DNA from: Nelumbo lutea
Taxonomy: Eukaryota; Streptophyta; Magnoliopsida; Proteales; Nelumbonaceae
DNA: 64,000 nucleotides
Assembly: GCA_022828595.1 (NCBI GenBank)
Contig: JAKGHH010000002.1
Location: 84,908,076 to 84,972,075, forward strand
Direction: 5' to 3'
Shown: positions 23,001-35,000 of the stretch, one piece after another
How positions within the stretch are numbered: the stretch's first letter is position 1
How the letters are laid out: every line of letters begins with the position of its first letter
Translations under genes and position numbers: made by a program
The notes under the pieces: generated by a model
The model's database searches: none
Told to the model about the DNA's origin: nothing
What the model saw: only the letters and a program-made list of their open reading frames with translations

Positions 23001-26000
23001 TAGCTGTGCTGCCAAATGTAGCAGTCACCTTACATTTGACAATGATAGTGATAACAAGCTTATTACTAAACAGAAAAACTTAGAAAAGCACATTCCAATG
23101 GGATGATCATATGTCCAAAAAAAACACAAATATGTTGCACATGCAAGAAAGTGGAACCTACCATTTGACAGGTTCTACCTGATATAGAGATCCAAACCAT
23201 TTCTAACAATAATCAACTCTTGGTTAAAAAAGCCATGACAAGAGATAATCTGAAAGGCTTATTGATCAAAAAAAATCTGAAAGGCTTATAATTGAATATG
23301 AGACATTCAAAGGACAAGGAAGTCAAGAAACATAAAAGATACAACGATAAAAATGAAAACCTGGAAGAGGACAACAATCGTAGGCTTTGAACAACCATAT
23401 AGGAATTTGATATCCAACACTTGAAGCTCCTCAAGCCTGAAAAGCAAATTTAAAGAAATTAAAATTTTACAAAAACCAAGAGAACAAAACAGCAATGTAC
23501 TACATATGCTACAATGACAACAGGGACATCATACACAAATTTATGTCAAAGTTAAATTTCTTTTTTTTTTTTTTATGAATGAAAATAATTTATTAATTCA
23601 GAATATAAGGCAATACAGGAAACCAATGAAGAGGCACGTGCTGTTACCTCTCCTAACAAGGTATTACATCATTTAAGAACCGGATAAGCAGAAATAAAAA
23701 GAAATAAAATTACATAGCAGCCCAAAACAGATGATCCCTTACAACCCCTTGCTTAGCTAGTCCATCCGCTAAGGAATTTGCTTATCTTTCTACCCAAAGA
23801 GAGGTAACTGTCATATTTCTTGTGAGCCAATTGACTTTCCCCAATAAATCTCTATATCGCCACATAGCTGAAGCTGTCTTTGTCAGCCATCCCACAACAA
23901 TTTTAGAGTCTCCTTCAACTATCAAGTGTTGAACTCCTAATTGTTCAGCAATCTGGATGCCTTGTACAGCCGCTAAGATCTCTGCTCTATTTGAGTCTCC
24001 TATTCCCACAGGGCCTGAAAACAAAGCTAAAATGTTGCTCGCTCTATCTCTCAGCACCCCTCTATCCCAGAAGGGACTGGGTTTCCTTGGCTACTACCAT
24101 TAAAATTCAGCTTTGCCCAACCTTCAGGCAGAGGCTTCCACACTGCAGCTGCCTTGTCCCTCCTCGTATGACTATTGGCTACCGCCTTCTAGTTACTCCA
24201 AATGTTATCAAAGGAAAACATATGAAAGAAGTCCAAAGTTCTTAGCCAATGAATGGCTCTAGTCAGTATACAATCCACCACAGTTTGTATGCTTCTGTCC
24301 TTTTCCTTGAACACCCTAGCATTCCTTTCTTCCCAAATTGTCCACATGGCTGCTGCTCTAATACATCTCCACATTGTTTTTCCTTTTTTTGTAGGCCACA
24401 CAAAGAAAGAAGGATTGAATAGCTGACTTAATTTTGAGAACAGATTCCACCTGCATCCAAACAAAGAAAAAATCCAACTCCAAATAGCACTAGAAAAGGA
24501 ACAATATACAAATAGGTGGGAGCAATCCTCATCACTAGCCCTGCAAAGTACACACCAGTTAGGGGACAAGCACATGAAAGGCCTTTTCTTCTGCAAGCAA
24601 TCCAGAGTATTGATCCTTCTATAAAACACCTTTTAGTAGAAAATTATAATTTTAGGAGGAACAGGTCTGAACCAAATCTCCTTAGAAGGGAAATCCAACT
24701 GTTCCATGGAGGGGCAAAAGGACTTAAAAAAGGAAGAACAAGTGAAAAAACCTTTGGGATGAAGGGACCATAGTCTCACATCCGACCGAAGAGGGTCCGG
24801 AAAGATGCTGCCAAGAAGAGACAACAGTTCTGAAGCACTACTAAGTTCAACATCCCTCAAACCTCTCCTAAAACCAAAGTCCCAGCTTAAGGAAGAGGGT
24901 GAAGTAATAGAAGGAAGAAAATGAGAAACAGTTTTTTCCTTGTAAAGGGAAAGAGAATAAAGAGCCGGGAATCTGTCCTTAAGGGCAACAGTTGAGAAAC
25001 TGTTGAGAAACTGAGTCACCAAAGTTAACATCATACCTGACCAAGTTGAGAAACTGAGAGAGGACACTCTGAATTGCTTTCCAAGGAGACGCGGACGTAG
25101 CATGACATGATACACCCGCATCCCAACCATTTTCTCGTCTGCCATGTATGCTAGCTATCACTTCATACCACAATCACTCCCTTTCTCTAGGCCACCTCCA
25201 CAACCACTTCCCTAAGAGAGCTTTATTCCTTAGAGCTAACCTTCCTACTCCCAGTCCACCCTCCTCTTTGCTCCTACAAACTATCTCCCAATTGATTAGA
25301 TGATCTTTCTTTTCCTCCCCAGGCTCCCACAATAAAGATCTCATTATCCTCTCCAACTTCTTAGCTTCCCTAATAGGAATCCTAAAGATAGAGAGAAAAT
25401 AGATTGGTAAATTTGCTAGGGTAGCTCTCAATAAAGTCACTCTACCCCCTATGGAAATGTAGTTCTTTTTCCAAGAAGCTAATCTTTTTTCAAACTTTTC
25501 CAGAATTGGAGTCCAAAATCTACTCTCCTTTCGGTTAGCCCCTAGAGGGAGGCCTAGATACTACAAGGGCCAAGAAGAAATGGGACAACCTAAACAATCA
25601 GCCACAGACTGCAAAGTCCTCTCATTCAGATTAACCCCTACCACACAACTCTTATCCAGGTTTATCTTCAAATTGGAGACATTCTCAAAGTGTTGTAACA
25701 ATGGTTTGAGATTCCTCACTTCCCGCCTGTCACCCCCTTCACAAAAAATTATGATATCATCGGCAAATTGCATGTGGGTTACCCGGACATTGTTCCTTCC
25801 AATCCTCCAGCCTCTAACTTCCTCTTCCCTATCTACTTTAGAGATTAATCTACTGAAGACATCTGCAACTAGGGTGAAAAGAAAAGGGGAGAGAGGGTCA
25901 CCTTGTCTAAGGCCTCTACAAGCTGGGAAAAAGTCTTTCACCATCCCATTAACCAAAATGTAGTAGTTGCAAGAACTAATACAGCCCTTTACCCAATTGC

Positions 26001-29000
26001 ACCATCTAGCTCCAAATCCGTAGCACCCTAGGACCTCTAGTAAAAAACTCCAATCCACAAGATCATAAGCCTTCTCCAAATCTAGTTTTGAAACGAAACC
26101 TTGAGTTCCCGACTTTCTCATGTCCTCCACGCACTCATTTGCTATTAGGATCTGATTCGTTATTTGCCTTCACTACATGAAAGCACCTTGTTCTTGACTG
26201 ATGATGGAGGGTAGTATAACTCGGATTCTCAGTGACAACACTTTAGCCAGGATTTTATAGATGCTTGTCACTAGACTAATTGGCCTATGGTCCTTAGGGT
26301 TCTTTGCATCTGCCTTCTTTGGGATTAGGGCTAGGAAAGTAGCATTAACTCCAGGGCTCACCATTTTTTTATCTGCAAATTCCTAAAACACCCCAACAAG
26401 GTCTTCTTTGACCACATCCCAACAATCCTGATAGAAAGCCATTCTAAAGCCATCTGGACCAGGTGCTTTGGATCTATCCATTGAAAACACCACGTGTCTG
26501 ATCTCTTCTTCACTAAAGTCCCTTTCTAACCAGTTTGCTTGTTCTTCAGACAATCTAGTCCACTCCAAATCTTCCAAGGTTGGCCTATTATTCAACGGTT
26601 TCCTATAGATTGATTTGAAATAGTCCGCAAAACATCTAGCTATCTCATCTTGATTTGTGATTTCCTGCCCATTCACCTCTAACTTAGCCACAAAATCTTT
26701 TCTTCTCCTCCCATTAGCCAATGCATGGAAAAATTTAGTATTTCCATCCCCTTCCTTAATCCATTTGTGTCTCGATTTTTGCCTACACGAGATCTCCTCT
26801 CTCAAAAGGACCTCTTCTAGATCCTTCTTTAGGTTTCCTTCAAAACCCGTTCTTGCTCACTCATCATCCTTTGAGCTTCCTTGGAATCAAGTTCCTCAAT
26901 CCTGGACATCAAGTTAATTTTTTGCTCCTCTATCCTTCCAAAGTGTTCCCTGTTCCACTCCTTAATTTTGAATCTCAACCTTTTCAATTTTTTGTGGAAT
27001 CTTACTCCCAATTCACTCCTCTTAAATCTTCCCTCCATCATTCCCCAATCAAGTGCACAAAATCCAGATGAGTTAACCACATATTCTCAAATCTAAAAGG
27101 CCGAGGACCAGAAGTTAAGGTTTCAGGACTTAGCTGGATAAGGCAGTGACCAGAGGTGACTCTGGTAAGGCTCTAGCCATCAAGTTCGTCCCATGGTTCT
27201 CCCACTCTTCAGTAGAGAGGAATCTGTCCAATTTTGAGCAAAGGAGGTTTTCTTGGAAATTAGACCATGTAAAATTGGCTTGTAAGAGGGGCAACTCCTT
27301 TAGACTACAATGAAATCATTTAACTTCCCCATGCTGGTTGTAATTGTCCTTTGGGGATTATTAGATTCGGTACAAAACCTAATTACATTAAAGTCCCCCC
27401 AAGACACCAAGGACCCTCCCACAGACCTCATAGGGCATACAACTCTTCGCTGATTCTACAGCATCCTCCCTCCATAAGGTTACTAGACCTCCAGAAGCTC
27501 CATAGGACGGCGCCAAAGTCCAACAAACTCCTCTTGATCTCCATACACTTCTGATCCATCTTCTATCCAATTCTGCCAGCTTGGTTTCCTACATCAAGAC
27601 TATGTCCGGTTTCTCTCTCCTCAATAAATCTTTAATTGCCCTTCTCTTTCTTTCACTTCCCAAGCCTCTCACATTCTAGCTAATTATCTTCATTAAGCAC
27701 TTTTTCGAGAAAACCCCTACTCAAAGACTCCATTTTACAGCGAAGTCTTTCTTCTTTCCCCTCTCCCACTAAATTCAATGTCACCCTCAATATCTGAAAT
27801 CAATCCCTCCACTTCAGATCTCTTTTTCTTTTTTCTCCTATTGTTACCCTCAGTCTTCCTCATTAACGCACTAGCTTCATTTATCTCCCCCCCCCAGATT
27901 AGAGCTCCTGTAATAGTCCTTTTCTTGAGAAGTTGTCACTCTTTCACTTTGATCTAATTTCTCCTCCCTCTCTTTATACTCCTCCAGCAATGCACAGATT
28001 CTCTCCCAAATTCTCTCTAGTTCCTCCTGTCTCTCTTCCACTGTCATCTCACCTTCTCTCAGTTCACAGTCAGAGCTGCCAGTCTCTCTTCTCATCCCCC
28101 CAACTGGAACTTCCGCTCGGGATGCTGGTGTATCTATTTCAAGCACAGAAGGCACATTAGTGACCAAAACCGAATGGACAACAGTACCTGTAATGTTTGG
28201 GACTGAGGGGATGACTTCCAAGGGAGAGGGATTCTCGTAAGGAGATGGGCCTAAAGTTGTTCCCTGTGACTGAGCTTGCATGAGAGAGTTTACACTATGA
28301 ATCAAAACCCTGCTTGCTTTAATTGGTGAAAGACTCTTCCATTTCTGTCCTTTTAGTGTAATGTTGCAGGTTAGAGCGTGAGAAGAGTTTCCTACCAGCA
28401 TCATACCCTGCTCTTTCTGCACTAATGGACTGACTTCCTTTGCAGGTACAAGCGGCACCTGAACCGTAGCCTTGGCCAGCCAATCTTTAAACCTCACGAT
28501 GTCTTCCTCAAACTTTGGTGCCGCGTCTTCTTCCTTGTTCTCTTTAAAAAGTACCTCTGTTCCCAGACTGTCTTCATCAAACACACTCCTTGAGCTGCTT
28601 AGGTCGATACTCCCTAAACTTACTGTGTCGTCTGAATCAGTGGTGCTGAAATCTTCCTCCTCCGAATGAGAAAACAACTCTAGCCTCTCCAAATCCCTTC
28701 GTTTGATACACCTAGGGTTTCTCTTTTCTGGCGACACCGTGTTCATCTTCTCCGGCACGGCCCATCGTAGAGAGGCCCCAGGTACAGGGAGATTCGAAGA
28801 CCACTAGTTTTGGCCTGCGGAGCTCAACGAAGATGATGATAGATAGTTTTTACCATCTATCGACGCCACCCTCCCCCTCACGTGCCAACTTAAAGGTGTA
28901 TTGGGTCCCTTCGATGGGCTTTTTAATTTCGGCCCAACTATCGCTTTAACATGAGCCCTGTCCCACTTTAGACAGGCCCACAATGGGCGGCCCACTACGA

Positions 29001-31990
29001 GTTTCCCCCACTCTTCTATAAGTTGGCCCGATTTTCTTAGGCCCACCTCTCTGAAAAGGCCCATTCCTATTTACCTGGACAAGATTGGGGGAAGACTGGG
29101 CCCTATTGATGAGGCCCGACGTTTCAACTCCCCTACTCCCTTTTTCCTTTGATTTGAGAAGTTTCAGTTGCCCCTTTTGACCATCTGTCCTGCGACCAGG
29201 TGTGCTTAATGCAGAACCTTTACCGCCATTAGTAACTACTAAAACATAGGATCTGTCAGACCTCCAGCTAATGTCATGTGAAGCACGTCTCCAATTTTCC
29301 TTCTTCAGCAAAGCTTTTGAATTTCCAAAAGTTTGCTCTTCCTTTTTTGTGTAAGTGTCTGATTCTTGCAGATCTACCACTCCCCTTCTGCCACGTAGTG
29401 CTGCTTCCTCAACCTCCCCATCTTCCTCCCTTTGAGCTTCCCTCCACATTCCAGCTTCAATGGAGAAAGCCAACCAGACCGCCATTAAGGCTCCTTCCAC
29501 TCTCAAGTTTACCTTCCTGGGAATTTCCTACGGCTTTACTCCATTTAATAAGTAGCTGCAGACCTGAGGTCTCCCCAAAAAACACCAGCCAGTCTTGCTC
29601 GGCACAGTACTGCAATAGCTTCTGCAACTTCAAACTTCCAAAGATGGAAAGTCCAACCACACGCACTGTTACTCCATCCATTATCGTGGATTCCTTCGAG
29701 TTTGACGAGGGAGAGACCATCTGAATATATTCACAGACCCCAGTTTATCTTGCAGACATACAGCCTCAAGATTTAGCTTGTTATCCAAAGGATCAAGTAC
29801 CACTTTGCACTCATTAAATGGGGTTAATACATATGTAGTCTTCATCTTCAGCTGTTTTGTCACCAAATCAGCAATCTCCTCCCAGCTTCTCCCTGGTCTG
29901 TCAACTTCAACAATCAGTTTGTTCGCCCAATCTCCTTTTTCCTCCGATACCAGTATGGCTACTCTATTTCCATCCTGCACCGAGGTAGGAACCATTCGGT
30001 TGGGGGGTTCAGGATTCACTACTGTTTTCGAGAAAACCTTTTTTTCCACCTGATCCAAACCTTCCTCCTTTTCCATTTTCGTTCTTAATAGAAACTCTCT
30101 CAAGACTTTGACAATTTCAGTCCACCCTTGGCTCTTTCTTCCTTCTGGTACACAGACCATTTGCTTCCTATTGTTACCAAAATGCTCTGTAAGTGCTATG
30201 AAACAACCCTTATGATTTTTCCTGCATTCCACCTCATACCTCCGTCCCATCTCTGTTATGAATTCTTTGGCTATTATTGTTGACGAGACCTTTCTTTACA
30301 ATCTTTTTTTCTCATAAATACTTAAAAGAAGGGCGGCCAACTCCAAGATTCTCTTATTTTTTCATTAGTAAGGACCTATCTCCTGACTACATGTTAAGTA
30401 TGTTGAGTCCACTACTTGTCAACCGGAAAAAAATTTTGAATCCACACAAAACAAGTTTAAATTTTTTATGTATTATTGTTTTTGAATCCAATAGGTTTTT
30501 TAAAACATTTAATTTCTTTTAAAATTCAAGTTTACATCTTTTATGTATCATTTGTTGTTTTTTATTCTTTAATTTTTTTTTCAAAAATGTATGCTTTGCA
30601 TAAAAAAAGTGTGTGCCTTACCTTGCGCTTTTCTTGCACCTTATGCTTCTAAAACATTGATCATATCACTTTGTATAAATAAAATGATTAGTATAAATAC
30701 TTCCTAGATTACAAGTTTCCTTCTCATTTCTTCTTTTCATGATACACCTTAGTCAACCAGATTAATATTCCAATTGTCGATAGCATTACTCTTCTTGATC
30801 TTTGCATGTCAGAGGAAACAGTAGTTAGTTGGATTCAACAAACTAGAAATGATTACCCCTTTTTATTTCCCTCTACATCTGCAATTTCTTCATTTACAGA
30901 AGAGGTTTAGAGATCAAGTTTAAGAGAGAGGAAAATATTAAAAAAAAAAAAGATTGTAAATTTGTAATATGAGAGAAGATATTTGAGCAGGATATATGTA
31001 AAGAAATTTTCCACCTGCCTACCTGTAAATATGTAGAATGATGGTGCTTTTCTCTTCTCTTGATAGAGAATTCCCAAAACAGATATTCTGAGTGTTTTTT
31101 CTCTCTTCCTCCTTTTTTGCCTCTTTTCTTCTCTACGAACCTTTCCTTTTTTCTCTCATCACTCTAGATATTGAACTCCTTAAGACTCCCAAAAGTGTCG
31201 GGGTTACTTAGAAATCTTACTCCAGAAGGGGAGGTTGTAGTCCCCCTCTAAGGAGAGTAAATAGGGATTGGGGTGGCTATGACTAAGGTAATTACCCCTC
31301 TTTGAGTGATTGGAACCTGGCCTGTAACTTAAAGAGAGGGAAATCCAACTGTGGGACACTCCTTTAGTGGCTTAAATGGGCTTTACTTAGCCTCTTAGCC
31401 TTCTTTCAAAGACAAAATCCCAACCCGCTTAATTAGGTTTTGAACAATCCTTAAGTTATTGGATTGCATGGGCTTAGAAATAAGCCTCTTCTTTTTCTTA
31501 AAGCGAAGTTAATACACATCTAGATGTATCTTATCATGAGCTCTGCTACCAATATGTGTTTTTAGTCACTAAAATGGTCATACTTGTTATTGAGGTTGTT
31601 TGATGAGCCATTTTGTACATTAATCATGGAACCACGCCTCAATGAAAATTTCCTCAAGTTCCACAGAATTTCAATGTCTTCGCTTTTGTTTTTTTGGGCT
31701 AACTGAAACAAAGTGTTAAAAGGCTCATGCAGATGGTGAGACTCAAGGAGGCCATCCACATTGACAAAGAAGCAGTCCCACCCATACAACAAACAAGGAC
31801 CATGCCAGTGAGGAAGCTTAACAAAACACCCCCAATGTCCTACAACTGCCAGGGATAAAGTCATAAAAGCTGTCCCCAAATTGACAGTGGAAATTGTAGT
31901 CCAATTTATAGTTTATCAAACTACTAAAACACCAAAAAAATGTGGCTTATAAGAATCTAGAACAATGAAAAAGGGGGAAACACATGCACA

Positions 31991-32022
<32 letters not shown>

Positions 32023-35000
32023 ATACCTAATGTTAAAAGCTTCCTTAAGCTGCCCTTTATTATCAAATGGTATAACCTGAAGAAGAAATAGAGTGTCTTA
32101 TTCTTAAACATCTAGATGAGAATCAGAATAAATTTGTTAGCAGTTCCAACAAAATGAATAAAACAATAAACTAAGACCATATATCAACATGAGCTATACA
32201 ATGAGAACATACCTTGAATAATCCATCGTAAAGATGGAGGCCAATCAATCTACAATCAGGATCAATTATACCAATCTAAACACAAGAAGAATAAAACTCA
32301 GCCTTGCAGAAGGTACTAAAAACCCAAAAAGTGTCAAATGATGCTTTCACTCTTCTACAGAAGCATCAAGATATTTGACAATGATACTTAGAACTTCATG
32401 CCCTGATGTTTCTTTTTTTTTTTTTTTTTTTTTTTGATAAATAATAGAAAACTTCAAGCTCTGATGTTAACAAAAAGAGGAAAAGCCAATAACTTATTGG
32501 TAAAGAGAAAATACCTGCCCATTGTCTGTGGGTCGACCTATGCGATCTGAGACATCCCCCATTGCTCTAGACAACGAGAATAGAAATTAATAAGGTTACA
32601 AATTTCTAGCCATAGATAGTAAGTTCTCAAAAAACTGTAGAAAACCATTACACCAACTATTGGTAATTGGGAGAAAGTTGATAAAAATAAGCTTTAGCCA
32701 TTAACAAAAAAACTTTGATTGGAGAGCACTGAAGAGGCTGGAGAATGGAGACCAGGTTCGTAGAGATAGCTCGGTGGAGGAGAGCAATGAGGATTGAAGC
32801 CAAAGATTTCTTGTTTGAAGTATTGAGAATCAAAGGACTCCGGAGCTTGAAGATAAGGTTAGTGAAGATGGCCATGGTATTGGTGGTAGGGAAGGAAGCG
32901 ATTGAATGGCTAAGAGCTTACAAATCTACATCAGTTTCTGAATTAATAAAATTTATTTTTGTTCAAAAAAAATGGTTAAGATACCTTTTGAATGAAGCAA
33001 TCCCTGTTAGTAGACAGGTAGTTTGGAAGAAGATGAGAAATGATATGGAGAAGTTATGAAGTAGAACACAGGAGAAATGCAAAGGATTGTTCTTGGCTCT
33101 ATCTGAATTCTTCAGCAAAGGAAGGTAGCAGACTGTGTGCTTTCCTTAATCGCCTGGATGCATCTCAAATGGAAACAGACAAAGTTCAGGAGAAAATATC
33201 AAGGCTACTGTTGAGAATGAAGCCCCACTACAGAAATTCATGGTAATGGCTAATAACAAAGGTAATTGTAAGCTGGTTATTGATTTCAGGGAAGGAAGAC
33301 TAGGAAAGAAAATTGGTAGTAGAAGCTAAGCAACCAGTTAAAGATTGGAGGAAAGTTGCTGAGTTAGTTCCCGTGAAGCTGAAGCTGAGGAATACCTTCA
33401 TCTTAACACCCTCTGAAAAGTGTAAAGCCTTGATTGACCTGGTAGAGAACAATGTAGATGTTTCAGCCTTCAACTTCCAATCCTACTGTGGGAACTTTAC
33501 TGTATCCAGATTGAGTGGTAGCGTGGGTTCTGGGATTGCCATTTCATCTGCAGAAACAAGAAAAAGCAAACTCCATTGCGGTGGTGTGTGAAGGCAGTTA
33601 GATGGTATCTTCTAGGGAGATCATTCTGTGGCTGTGTTGTTGAGGAGAGTGAAGCCCAAGGACAGTCCTGAGAAGTTGGAGGTAAAGGTAAAGGGGAGAT
33701 TATTTTTAGTTTGGTTAGCCTCCTCCATTGAAACTGCTCCATGAAAGGAGGCTTGCAGGGAAGGAGATGAGAAGGTGGAAGAAGAAGCATTGCGTGGCAT
33801 GCAGGGACTGGCTACTTCAGAACTTCAGATGTTAGCAGAAGTAATACTAGAATGGGTGAACAAGATCTGAAAAGTCAAAAAGAAGTGGGGCAGGTGGAAG
33901 GTTTCAAACATAAAGTGCAAGCAAACTCTCTGGCGCATGTTAGATCTTATGTGCAGGTGGTGGTCAATGAAAATTCAAACATTTGTAGAAACTTTTTAAA
34001 GTTGGCGAAAAAGGGGGAGGAGCCGAAGCTAATTTGGGCAGGGTTTATCACTCCTTGCACTACATGAGCATAAAGTACTGATACGCCTCTTGCGTCATAT
34101 CGGGGTGCATCGACACTTTGAACCTTGGCATTGAGTTGAGGCCTGGGTTTATCATTCCCCTCTCATAAATTCCAGAAATACTTTTTTTTATAAGTAAAAG
34201 AGTCTTTAAAAATTCATTAAATCAGAAAAGATAAGCAACTGTTACAAGTTCCCCAATGGAGGCACGAGATGCAGCCTCATTCTAGAAAGACCTTTTGAAT
34301 ATCATCCTTCTAAATCTCCCAACAATCTTGGTAAAGGGCCATTGTTAAACCATCAGGACCAGGAAGCCTTAAATTTATCCATGGAAAAGACTACTTCCTT
34401 AACTTCTTCTAAGTCAAACCTCCTTTCCAGCCAAACTTTAGATTCCTCAGACAACCTAGACCACTCCAACCCCTCAATCCAAAACCTGTCATTCAAGGGC
34501 TTCCAATAAATAGATTTGAAGTGGTCCATAAAGGCTCAGGCAATTTCATTTGGTTGAGAATATGTGGTCCCATCCACCACTAATTTGGACACAAAATCCT
34601 TCCTTCTTCTCCCTTTAGCCAAAGCATGAAAGAATTTAGTGTTCCTATCACCCTCCTTAAGCCAATTGTTCCTAGATTTCTATCTCCAACTCCCATTGTT
34701 TCCTAAGTGCTCATCTTTCCTCCTTGTCTCTTTCCCCAAAGGAGCCAGCCCCCTCTTTTGAATCCAAAACCTCAATCTTGTTGATTATCTCTTGCTTAAG
34801 TTCTTCCAATCTCCCAAAATGTTATATATTCCAGTCTTTAATCTCCATCTTTAGTTGTGGAACCTCATCCCTTCCCATTTCACCCTTGGATTGCTCCCTT
34901 CCCACCATTCATTGACTTTATCAATACAACCACTTGAACATAGCCACATGTTCTTGAATCTAAACAGCTGGACCACTACCACCCACATCATCCTTAAAGA

